A DNA stretch of 42,342 nucleotides. Source: Roseivirga sp. (GTDB lineage Bacteria; Bacteroidota; Bacteroidia; Cytophagales; Cyclobacteriaceae). Positions 9,711 through 17,617 of this stretch are shown here, piece by piece; within the stretch, counting starts at the first letter, position 1, and each line of letters begins with the position of its first letter. Below the pieces are notes generated by a model, which was not told the DNA's origin, ran no database searches, and worked only from the letters and a program-made list of their open reading frames with translations. The DNA is taken from the NCBI GenBank assembly GCA_029262895.1, contig JAJCYM010000007.1:1-42342 (forward strand), read 5' to 3'. The translations under genes were made by a program, and so were the position numbers.

Positions 9711-10583
9711 ATGAGACACTTTTTGCTGACCGCTTGTGGTCTGTTTTTTATGAACATATCGTCAATGGCCCAGGTTTGGTCTCCAGACGGAAAGAAGATC
9801 GCATTTTTCTATATCCACAATATTGAAGACATCTATACCGTCAATGAAGATGGCTCGGATTTCAAAGTGCTCGAAGGTCATCCTGAAAGAGATTTCGGCC
9901 CACAATGGTCCCCGGATGGGAAACAAATACTTTTCACTTCGGTAAGAGATGGACATCACGAGCTTTATAGATTCAATACCAAAGGAAAGAAGCTTAAGAA
10001 GCTAACAGAGAGTGAGTTTGATAGTGAGGATGGTCATTATTCACCTGACGGCAAACATATAGTATTTGCAAGCAATCGTGATGGCAACAATGAGCTTTAT
10101 ATCATGACTGCTGAAGGGAAATCAGTCAGACGTTTGACTTACACCCAAGCATTAGAAAGTACACCAAGATGGTCACCTGATGGCAAGAAGATTTTATTCA
10201 GGAAGGCGGTCGACAAGGATGCACAGTCATTTCTATATGTGATGAATGCTGATGGAGGTGACCATAAAAAACTTACTGACTCAAATGACATAGGCGAGTT
10301 TCATCAAAGTTGGTCTCCAGACGGCAAAGAGATTTGTTTTGTCAAGGTGGTCGATGGTGCTTTCCAGATACATACTATTCCTGTTACGGGAGGAGAGAGT
10401 CGAATTTTATTGAATAAAAAAGGGTACCAGGCCTTTTTCCCGAATTGGTCACCTGACGGTAAGTATATCGCTTTTACCAGAGATATAATGGAGGGTACAA
10501 AACCGGGTTTGCCCGCTCTTTTCAAAATTGATATGAATGGCAAAGAACAATTGCTAAGTGATAAGAACAGCTTTAAGAACTGA
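9711..10583 (+). CDS. Exported TolB-like beta-propeller protein (PD40 repeats)
   Basis: A 290-aa protein with signal peptide ending at SSMAQ and an unusually regular run of PD40 blades: VWSPDGKKIAFFY, QWSPDGKQILFTS, HYSPDGKHIVFAS, RWSPDGKKILFRK, SWSPDGKEICFVK and NWSPDGKYIAFTR. Six blades fill the whole mature protein, matching the closed six-bladed TolB C-terminal propeller with no extra catalytic domain. It is related to the gene at 3935-4813. It sits between the two single-cysteine paralogues with gaps of 12 and 16 nt, so the three are very likely made together and may form one periplasmic complex; that partnership is inferred from gene order only. Confidence 0.87.
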   Translation: MRHFLLTACGLFFMNISSMAQVWSPDGKKIAFFYIHNIEDIYTVNEDGSDFKVLEGHPERDFGPQWSPDGKQILFTSVRDGHHELYRFNTKGKKLKKLTESEFDSEDGHYSPDGKHIVFASNRDGNNELYIMTAEGKSVRRLTYTQALESTPRWSPDGKKILFRKAVDKDAQSFLYVMNADGGDHKKLTDSNDIGEFHQSWSPDGKEICFVKVVDGAFQIHTIPVTGGESRILLNKKGYQAFFPNWSPDGKYIAFTRDIMEGTKPGLPALFKIDMNGKEQLLSDKNSFKN

Positions 10584-10599
10584 ATCAAATTGAAAACTT

Positions 10600-11703
10600 A
10601 TGAAACTAAGAACAACACTGAGCCTGATAGTAACCCTATGGGTGACTACAGGACTAATTGCAAATGATACCAAAGACCTGAAAGCAGGTTTTGTGGTAGG
10701 AAATCCTGAAATGAATTCTATCAAAGCGATAGCTTTTGGACCAGAAAACATCCTCTTTGTTGGGGATAATACTGGCAGGAGTCTGTATGCTATTGATGTA
10801 AAGGATTCCAGAAGAACCACCACCAAGGCCTTTAATATGGCTGGTTTAAACGAAAAATTGGCCGCAGCCATGGGAGCCTTTAAAGATGATATTACCATAC
10901 AAGATATGGCGGTCAATCCGCTATCAAAAAATGTCTTCTTTGCGGTAAGTAAAGAAAGAGGCAATGAGACTCATTATGCACTCTTTAGATTGGGAGATGA
11001 TGGGCTTAGGGAGTTCTCTCTGGAGGAAGTGAGTCATTCAAAAATGGCAATTGCCAACTCGCCAACCACAAAACATAAAATCTGGAACAGGCCTTCACGA
11101 ACGTACACGGTTACAGACTTGCACTATGCAAATGGTGAGGTGATAGTGGCGGGCTTGTCCAATGAAGAGTTTTCCTCAGGATTGAGAAGGGTGCCATTTC
11201 CTTTTAATGAAAAAATGGTGACCACAGGCATACAGGTATATCATGTGACTCATGGTACTAATGAGACGCATGCCCCAATCCACCGCTTTCTACCGGTGAA
11301 GCTGGAGAACCAATGGCATGTGGTAGCAGGCTACATGTGTACGCCCCTGGTTACTTTTAAAATGAGCGAATTAAATGGAAACAAGAAACTTGTCGGTAAA
11401 ACTGTCGCGGAAATCGGAGCAGGAAATACACCAACGGGAATCATATCATACAATTACCAAGGTAATGACTATGTATTGGTTGGAAACAATGTACATCCAT
11501 TGACAAAAATTTCCGGTAAGGACTTATTTAATGCAAAGGCAATAAAGGCACCATCAAGAGATCGTGGAGTAAAAAAGGAGAATGTCAAAATGGGCAGCAT
11601 CTCACACATTGCAGATTATGATGAAGAACATATTCTTCTAATAATCAGAGATAAGAACAAAGGTACTTACAACCTTAAAACGGTTGCGAAGTCGGAGATA
11701 TAA
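10600..11703 (+). CDS. Exported propeller-like protein of unknown function (paralogue 2, single cysteine)
   Basis: A 367-aa exported protein (signal peptide about residues 1-22, ending near LIAND), paralogous to the gene at 8544-9698. Shared blocks appear in the same order: IAFGPENILFVGD, IQDMAVNPLSKN, VAGLSNEEFSSGLRRVPFPF, HGTNETHAPIHRF, GYMCTPLV and KTVAEIGAGNTP. The only cysteine in the whole protein is the one in CTP, aligned with that of paralogue 1, which suggests a functional rather than structural role. It is the last gene of the four-gene operon and is followed by a hairpin. No known enzyme motif was seen, so function is left open. Confidence 0.8.
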   Translation: MKLRTTLSLIVTLWVTTGLIANDTKDLKAGFVVGNPEMNSIKAIAFGPENILFVGDNTGRSLYAIDVKDSRRTTTKAFNMAGLNEKLAAAMGAFKDDITIQDMAVNPLSKNVFFAVSKERGNETHYALFRLGDDGLREFSLEEVSHSKMAIANSPTTKHKIWNRPSRTYTVTDLHYANGEVIVAGLSNEEFSSGLRRVPFPFNEKMVTTGIQVYHVTHGTNETHAPIHRFLPVKLENQWHVVAGYMCTPLVTFKMSELNGNKKLVGKTVAEIGAGNTPTGIISYNYQGNDYVLVGNNVHPLTKISGKDLFNAKAIKAPSRDRGVKKENVKMGSISHIADYDEEHILLIIRDKNKGTYNLKTVAKSEI

Positions 11704-11723
11704 TTCGTGTAACAATTCCAAAG

Positions 11724-11752
11724 ATCATGGCCTGACTATTTAAGGCCTTGAT
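11724..11752 (+). terminator. Hairpin downstream of the exported-protein operon, possible terminator
   Basis: Arms ATCATGGCCT (11724-11733) and AGGCCTTGAT (11743-11752) pair at 9 of 10 positions with a 9-nt loop, 20 nt after the stop of paralogue 2. The following bases are pyrimidine-rich (CCTCCCTATTT) rather than a clean T run, so termination is plausible but not certain. Confidence 0.45.
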
Positions 11753-11789
11753 CCTCCCTATTTCGAAAACAAACTCTGAAAATCATCTG

Positions 11790-11921
11790 ATTTTGAGAAT
11801 AATATATTGTTTCAGCGCTGTTTTGATTCTGCCCTTACTTACACTGATGACCACCGCCAAAACGATTATCAAATCAGCAAGAACAAATCCGGTTGATAAT
11901 TTGAGGAACGAATCGAATTAA
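11790..11921 (+). pseudogene. 3'-end remnant of a further MacB/FtsX permease gene
   Basis: No start codon or full gene is present, but the frame ending at the TAA at 11919-11921 reads as a hydrophobic helix (SAVLILPLLTLM) followed by TAKTIIKSARTNPVDNLRN. This matches the conserved C terminus of the intact permeases nearby, which end GKTIKTALENPVKGLREE (gene at 4934) and SLKSANVNPVDNLKIQ (gene at 11933). Only about 40 codons are recognisable. It lies 11 nt upstream of the next intact permease, as expected if one of two tandem permease genes was deleted, leaving its tail. Confidence 0.7.
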
Positions 11922-11932
11922 ACTACCAGAAC

Positions 11933-14380
11933 ATGATTAAAAACTACCTAACGGCAGCAATCAGGAGTATTTACGGAGGAAAATGGTACTCTGTAATCAA
12001 TGTGCTTAGCCTCACCATCGGATTGTTTGTAGGTATTTTGGCTTACTTATTTATTCAGGATGAATACAGCTACGATAGGTTTAATGAAAAGTATGATCAA
12101 ATCTATCGATTCACCAACATCGAATCGCTGAATGGCCAAGATCGGTATAGGGCCGGAGCAATGTATCCAATGGCTGAAGTGCTGAAAGAAGAATTTCCAT
12201 CCATCGAAAAGGTTGCGAGGATTAGGCATCATGAAGATTATATGGGACTACCCTTGATTGACATTGAGGGGAAAAGCTTTTTGGAAACGGAATTTTATTG
12301 GATTGACCATGCACTTTTTGACATTTTCGATTTAGAGTTTATAGAAGGAAACGCTGAAACAGCATTAAAAGGCTTGAGGTCTTTGGTGATTTCTAAAGCG
12401 ACTGCTGAGAGATATTTTGGTGGGCAATCGGCCCTCGGAAAAGAAGTACAATTGACAGCCGATTTGGATATTAATGTCAATGCGAGAATGTCTGAGACCT
12501 ATACAATGATTATAACGGGTGTTGTCGAAATCCCTGTAGCATCAAGTATTCAGTTTGATCTGGCCGGAAATATGCTCTTTTCCACCTACGAAAAACGTGG
12601 TAGCAAAACAAATTGGTATCAGGGAATATTTGACACTTATGTTCAATTGGTTGACGGGAGTGATGAACTAGATTTAGAAGCGCAATTCCCAGCATTTATA
12701 CAGAAATATGTTGATAAGGACATTAAGGACCGATTAACCTTACATCTCCAAGCTTTATCTGGTGTGCATTTAGATTCACTTCCAGGAGATCAAAAAACAA
12801 GTGCAGAAAAACAGGTTGTCAACGTTTTGATGATTGTGGCTTTTGCCATATTGTTATTGGCATGTATCAATTTCATGAACCTGAGTACAGCTCGTTTTAC
12901 CAAAAGAGCTAAGGAAGTAGGAGTAAGGAAGGTTGTAGGTGCAATGAAAATCCAGTTGATTTTTCAGTTTCTTCTTGAGTCTGTGATTTTTTCAATTTTA
13001 GCGATGGTGGGAGCAATTATCCTGGTCTTGATTTTACTCCCGGTTTTTAATCAACTGCTAGAATCAAATCTAGTTTTTGATGTGTTGAATATTCACCTCT
13101 TGACACCCATAATGGCAATGACTTTGGCAGTAGGAATCTTTGCGGGTGTCTATCCTGCGTTTTTCTTGTCATCATTTAACGCCATTCATGTATTGAAGGG
13201 TCAACTCAACAGTGGCTTCAAAGGTGTCTTGATCAGAAAGGTATTAGTGATATCTCAATTTACTGCCACTGTTATTCTCTTGATTGGTGTCGCTGTGGTT
13301 ACCCTACAAACTAAGTATTTGCAAAATGCTAATCTCGAAATTCAAAGGGATCAATATGCCATGATCAGACTGAAGGAGGAAGTTTACATTAAACCTGATG
13401 AGTACAATGCATTAAAGAGTGAATTACTCAAAGATGCCAGTGTGCAAAATGTTGCTGGCACATGGAGTGCTCCTTTTGGTGTCAACATTCCAGTCTTTAA
13501 CTACCCATTCAAAACGGAGGGCTTTAGTGAATTGGAGAGAATCAGAATGCATTTGATTAGGGCAGACGAAGACTTTATTGATGCTTTTGATATTAAAATG
13601 CTTTCTGGCCGAAAACTATCGACAGATTTTCCAAATGATTATCTAAATGGATTTGTTATCAATGAGCAGGCAGCTAAGCTCATGGGGTTTGATGATCCAT
13701 TAGGAAAAGACCTAGAAGTTTTTAGTGGAGGAGGAAGTTCTTTTAAGACTGGAAAAGTGGTTGGCGTCATGGAAGACTTTAACTTTTTATCCCTGCATAA
13801 CGACATCAGCCCACTTGTGATATCAATGTCGAGTAACAACCGATATCGCTATATGACGCTCAAGTTTAGGCCTGAGAATACCGCTGCGATGTTAAAGCAT
13901 GCCACAGAGGCCTGGAACAAGTTTGAACCCGGTTGGCCGATAGAACTATTTTTTATGGATGAAGAGTGGAAAATGCATTATGAGAGTGAGAGGAGATTAG
14001 GGGATATTGTCCAATATCTTACGATGATAGCGGTCCTCATCGCCTGCCTGGGTTTGTTTGCTTTATCAGGATTCTCTTTTGAAAAAAGAAGAAGAGAAAT
14101 GAGCATTCGCAAGGTGTTGGGTGCTTCTGTGAGTTCCATTTATCAACTGCTGTCAATTGACTTTGTTAAACTGATTTTGGTGTCGCTCGTGATAGCCGCT
14201 CCAGTTGGCTGGTACTTGGCAGAGAATTGGCTCAAGGAATTTGCCTATAGAATAACAATGAGCTGGTGGATAGTGGTTCTGATAGGGATAGCGATGCTCA
14301 TGATAACCATGCTAACTGTTAGTTATCATTCGTTGAAATCGGCCAATGTCAATCCAGTAGATAATTTGAAGATCCAGTGA
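11933..14380 (+). CDS. MacB/FtsX-type ABC transporter permease (no adjacent ATPase)
   Basis: An 815-aa permease of the same duplicated layout as the gene at 4934. It has a first helix (NVLSLTIGLFVGILAYLFI), a periplasmic core starting DEYSYDRFNEKYDQIYRF, a first FtsX block with STARFTKRAKEVGVRKVVGA, a second periplasmic domain, and a second FtsX block with FEKRRREMSIRKVLGAS, ending NPVDNLKIQ. Both halves look intact. It starts 11 nt after a remnant of a related permease and is separated from the PadR gene by 106 nt that contain the PadR promoter. No ATPase partner is nearby. Substrate is unknown; lipoprotein or small-molecule export is only a family-level guess. Confidence 0.9.
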   Translation: MIKNYLTAAIRSIYGGKWYSVINVLSLTIGLFVGILAYLFIQDEYSYDRFNEKYDQIYRFTNIESLNGQDRYRAGAMYPMAEVLKEEFPSIEKVARIRHHEDYMGLPLIDIEGKSFLETEFYWIDHALFDIFDLEFIEGNAETALKGLRSLVISKATAERYFGGQSALGKEVQLTADLDINVNARMSETYTMIITGVVEIPVASSIQFDLAGNMLFSTYEKRGSKTNWYQGIFDTYVQLVDGSDELDLEAQFPAFIQKYVDKDIKDRLTLHLQALSGVHLDSLPGDQKTSAEKQVVNVLMIVAFAILLLACINFMNLSTARFTKRAKEVGVRKVVGAMKIQLIFQFLLESVIFSILAMVGAIILVLILLPVFNQLLESNLVFDVLNIHLLTPIMAMTLAVGIFAGVYPAFFLSSFNAIHVLKGQLNSGFKGVLIRKVLVISQFTATVILLIGVAVVTLQTKYLQNANLEIQRDQYAMIRLKEEVYIKPDEYNALKSELLKDASVQNVAGTWSAPFGVNIPVFNYPFKTEGFSELERIRMHLIRADEDFIDAFDIKMLSGRKLSTDFPNDYLNGFVINEQAAKLMGFDDPLGKDLEVFSGGGSSFKTGKVVGVMEDFNFLSLHNDISPLVISMSSNNRYRYMTLKFRPENTAAMLKHATEAWNKFEPGWPIELFFMDEEWKMHYESERRLGDIVQYLTMIAVLIACLGLFALSGFSFEKRRREMSIRKVLGASVSSIYQLLSIDFVKLILVSLVIAAPVGWYLAENWLKEFAYRITMSWWIVVLIGIAMLMITMLTVSYHSLKSANVNPVDNLKIQ

Positions 14381-14431
14381 AGAATTCAATATCACCAACC
14401 GTTCAAGCGAATAACTCTTAATTTCATTCTT

Positions 14432-14476
14432 TTTGTATGTATAATTAATTTTACCTAATTTTATAATACATACAAA
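14432..14476 (+). promoter_or_regulatory. PadR operator-like perfect inverted repeat overlapping a Bacteroidota-type promoter
   Basis: Arms TTTGTATGTAT (14432-14442) and ATACATACAAA (14466-14476) are perfectly complementary over 11 bp with a 23-nt spacer. They contain the ATGT/ACAT half-sites typical of PadR operators. A -33-like TTTG (14432-14435) lies inside the left arm and a -7-like TAATTTTA (14456-14463; consensus TAnnTTTG) follows after 20 nt, so the right arm would cover the transcription start. This geometry fits autorepression of the padR-permease operon beginning at 14487. Confidence 0.7.
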
Positions 14477-14486
14477 TTAGAGTAAT

Positions 14487-14834
14487 ATGTCAGAAAGAAT
14501 AAGCTTGGGAGAACTGGAGGAACTGATCCTGCTCACTGTGGGCGTACTGGGCAATGAGGCTTATAGTGTGAGCGTCAGGGAAGAATTGGAGGGCCGGCAA
14601 AACAGAACCATCAGTTTGGGTGCGCTGCATACTGCGCTTTATCGGTTGGAACGTAAAGGGCATTTGGATTCAAAATTGGGAGAATCCACCAAAAAGAGAG
14701 GGGGTAAGCCGAAGCGATTTTTTAGTGTGACCGCACAAGGACAACTGGCATTGCAGCAGGTTAGGGAAAGTAGGTTGAGCCTTTGGAATGATATCAACCC
14801 AGCCGCATTTTCGTCCATAAAGGTTCGGAAATGA
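14487..14834 (+). CDS. PadR-family transcriptional regulator
   Basis: A 115-aa winged-helix protein. The segment ELEELILLTVGVLGNEAYSV is the usual PadR helix 1-2 region. SLGALHTALYRLERKGHLDSK is the recognition helix and start of the wing, and RGGKPKRFFSVTAQGQLAL is the wing with the family's Y/F-x-(V/L)-T-x-x-G ending. It lacks the long C-terminal dimerisation domain, as in the short PadR-s2 class. A perfect inverted repeat overlaps its promoter. Its stop overlaps the start of the following permease by 4 nt (ATGA), so regulator and transporter are coupled; PadR repression of the transporter relieved by a small ligand is the family pattern. Confidence 0.92.
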   Translation: MSERISLGELEELILLTVGVLGNEAYSVSVREELEGRQNRTISLGALHTALYRLERKGHLDSKLGESTKKRGGKPKRFFSVTAQGQLALQQVRESRLSLWNDINPAAFSSIKVRK

Positions 14835-17494
14835 AGGTACAACCACCAAAAATTCTTCGATGGCTCTTTCTTCTATTATGTCCCAGAGAACGGAGAGCTG
14901 AGATCAAGGGAGACTTCAACGAGGTTTATCAAACGAATTTCGAAGATCATGGGAGATTTAAAGCAAACCTTAGTTACCTCCGAAATACATTGTCCCTGCT
15001 CAATTTTGAAGGATACCTGCGTTTTGTAAAACTCTCGAATCACATCATCATGTTCAGGTCAACTTTTAAAGCGAAATTCAGGTCAATTGTACGATTCAAA
15101 CCAAGCGCCATCATTAGTTTGATCACCTTATCTATCGGTGCGGTGACCAGTGGATTCCTGTTTTATTATATCAGCTATGAATCCTCCTACGATGAATTTC
15201 ATGCGGATTCCGACCAGATTTATCGAGTCAATTCAATGGCCCAAAATGCCAATGGCGACCAAAGTGTGCGAGCCTTTGTTCCAATGCCAGCTGGCCCTGA
15301 AATAGTTTCAGAATTTGATGAGGTCATTGATTTTACAAGGCTTCAGAGAATTTCTCCCACAATCAGCTACCAAAACAAGGTATTTGAAGAGTCAAGATTC
15401 TTTCTTACGGATAATTCGTTTTTTGACATATTTTCATTTCCAATTGTGAAGGGCAATTCAGTTTCAGCTTTGGCCTCTCCACAAACTGTCGTGCTCACGG
15501 AGTCTATGGCCAAAAAGTACTTTGGTTTAGCAGATCCAATGGGAGAAGTAATACAGATCAATGTCAAGAAATCATTTTCTCTGAATTTCACAAGCAAGGG
15601 CTTTACAGTGACAGGAGTGGTCCAGGACCCACCCAAAAATTCACATATTCAATTCGATTTTCTGGCCTCAATATCAACGCTAGGAGATTTTAAAAAAGAC
15701 GATTGGCTGGGCGGAATAGCAACTTATATTAAGGTGAAGCCCGATCATAACATCCCTTTGATCAATCAAAAGTTCAGTCCTCTAATTAGAGAAAACCTGG
15801 GGCCATACCTGCAAGGTAGATTCAATATGTCATTTGACGACTACCTGGAATCGGGAAGAGATGTGTCTTTTGCTATTCAGCCCATTACAGCAATCCACAC
15901 AGCAGCTGACCTTGATGGTCAGTTTGAAAAGGGCGTGAATAAGAGTTTTCTGCGAGTATTGATTTCAGTCGGGATTCTAATTTTCATTTTGACCACCGTG
16001 AACTTCTTTAATATATCTTTTGCCAATGGCCTGCATCGTTTGAAAGAAATAGGAGTCCGCAAAAGCCTGGGTGCATTTAAATATCAGGTGTTCTCACTTT
16101 TTTTAATGGAATCGGCTGTATTGGGCCTTTTTTCAGTACTCATGGCCGCCTTATTGGTCGTGATTACAAAACCTTTCTTTTCTCTGCTTCAGTTAGAGCT
16201 GCCCTTGAACTTTGAGCTTTCGGCCGACTTTATATTGGCGGTTGTTTCATCAGCATTCTTGATTTGTCTTTTTTCGGGCTTCTTTATCGCAGCAACGCTA
16301 TCAACCATCTCACCCAAAGAAGGCCTAAGGGGGAATGTGCTTAGAAGTCATCGAGGAATAAACTTGCAAAAGTGGCTTTTGGGTCTACAGTTTTTTGTTG
16401 CATTTATCACTTTAATGGCGGCAGCGGTTTTTCAATCTCAAAACGACTATTTGCTCAAGGCCGATTTAGGGTTTGATGAAGAAAAGGTCTTAATCGTTCA
16501 CCAAATTGAAAAGGTACAGTCAAAGGAACACCAGGTTTTGCGCAATGAATGGGCGAACCTCCCGGAAGCAAAATCGATTTCACTTTCTTATCATATTCCC
16601 GGTGGTGGATTCGAGATGTTGGAATTTAGTGCTCAGGAATCCGAACCACTGAAGTGGCCCGTGCTGGTGGCTGATGAACATTTTCTACAGACCTATGCCA
16701 TTTCGGCCCTATATGATGGGATGTCCTCGGAAGTCGCTCAACTGGATTCCTCAGAAGTGTTAATTAATGAAAGTGCTATGAGGGAGTTAGGCTATCTGGA
16801 AGCAACAGAGGTCCTTGAAAAGAAGCTGGATTTTTATGGCAAAACGCTTACCATTAAGGGAGTGATCTCTGACTTTCATTATGAAAATCTCTATAATCAG
16901 ATTGCACCTTTGGTGCTCTTGTCACCGCTAGCACTCCCAGAGCCACCATTGAACCCTTACAAATATGCCTCAATCAGATTTTCAGATATAAGCCCGGAAA
17001 TCGTTGACCAACTGGAACAAGGCTGGAATAAAGTGAGCCCTACAACGCCATTTGCCTTCAGCTATTTGAAAGATGATTTGAGTGCATCCTATCTCTCTGA
17101 ACAACGACTGGCCTCTATGATCAAAGGGGCCACTATAGTAGCCATACTTATTGCCATCTTAGGTCTGACCAGCATGTCGCAGGTGATTTTCAGAATTAAG
17201 GTGAAGGAAATTGCCATGCGTAAAGTATTGGGTGCTAGTCCTGCCAAGCTATATGAGCTCTTTGTTCGCCAGTTTTTCTGGCCTTTGAGTATAGCCTTTC
17301 TCTGTGCACTACCTTTGGTAGTAACCTTCTTAGGTGAATGGCTCAGCAAATTTGCTTACCGCATTTCGATGGGCTGGCAGCTACTCACCCTTTCAGGTTT
17401 GGGCTTGATCTTATTGGCCTTGGGAATATTGACAGTCAATGCGCTCAGAGCTGCCAGACAAAACCCTGTAGAGCATATCAAAGTGGATCATTAA
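14831..17494 (+). CDS. PadR-coupled MacB/FtsX permease with N-terminal permease-prefix domain
   Basis: An 887-aa permease, longer than the other two because of an extra soluble N-terminal segment of about 85 residues (QPPKILRWLFLLLCPRERR, then EIKGDFNEVYQ). This matches the 'permease prefix' seen on Bacteroidota FtsX permeases encoded next to PadR genes. It is followed by the first helix (ISLITLSIGAVTSGFLFYYI), the periplasmic core (YDEFHADSDQIYRV), FtsX block 1 (HRLKEIGVRKSLGA), a second periplasmic domain, and FtsX block 2 (KVKEIAMRKVLGAS), ending NPVEHIKVDH. Translation is coupled to PadR by a 4-nt overlap. The prefix may contact the regulator or another soluble partner, which is inference. 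No ATPase is encoded nearby. Confidence 0.9.
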   Translation: MKVQPPKILRWLFLLLCPRERRAEIKGDFNEVYQTNFEDHGRFKANLSYLRNTLSLLNFEGYLRFVKLSNHIIMFRSTFKAKFRSIVRFKPSAIISLITLSIGAVTSGFLFYYISYESSYDEFHADSDQIYRVNSMAQNANGDQSVRAFVPMPAGPEIVSEFDEVIDFTRLQRISPTISYQNKVFEESRFFLTDNSFFDIFSFPIVKGNSVSALASPQTVVLTESMAKKYFGLADPMGEVIQINVKKSFSLNFTSKGFTVTGVVQDPPKNSHIQFDFLASISTLGDFKKDDWLGGIATYIKVKPDHNIPLINQKFSPLIRENLGPYLQGRFNMSFDDYLESGRDVSFAIQPITAIHTAADLDGQFEKGVNKSFLRVLISVGILIFILTTVNFFNISFANGLHRLKEIGVRKSLGAFKYQVFSLFLMESAVLGLFSVLMAALLVVITKPFFSLLQLELPLNFELSADFILAVVSSAFLICLFSGFFIAATLSTISPKEGLRGNVLRSHRGINLQKWLLGLQFFVAFITLMAAAVFQSQNDYLLKADLGFDEEKVLIVHQIEKVQSKEHQVLRNEWANLPEAKSISLSYHIPGGGFEMLEFSAQESEPLKWPVLVADEHFLQTYAISALYDGMSSEVAQLDSSEVLINESAMRELGYLEATEVLEKKLDFYGKTLTIKGVISDFHYENLYNQIAPLVLLSPLALPEPPLNPYKYASIRFSDISPEIVDQLEQGWNKVSPTTPFAFSYLKDDLSASYLSEQRLASMIKGATIVAILIAILGLTSMSQVIFRIKVKEIAMRKVLGASPAKLYELFVRQFFWPLSIAFLCALPLVVTFLGEWLSKFAYRISMGWQLLTLSGLGLILLALGILTVNALRAARQNPVEHIKVDH

Positions 17495-17588
17495 TTGATC
17501 AAATGAGAGGAACTACCCAACTCAAGGATTTTTTTGAAGCGAAACTTCCCAATCAAAGAAGTACTGGTTCAGTTAAGATCATTTCCCC

Positions 17589-17596
17589 TATATTTG
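17589..17596 (+). promoter_or_regulatory. -7-like element TATATTTG upstream of the acyl-CoA synthetase gene
   Basis: This is a perfect match to TAnnTTTG, 21 nt before the ATG at 17618. About 18 nt upstream the -33 region reads GTTC, a weak match. The site supports separate transcription of the synthetase from the permease 123 nt upstream. Confidence 0.5.
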
Positions 17597-17617
17597 GTTA
17601 TAGCCAAACCTTAATTC

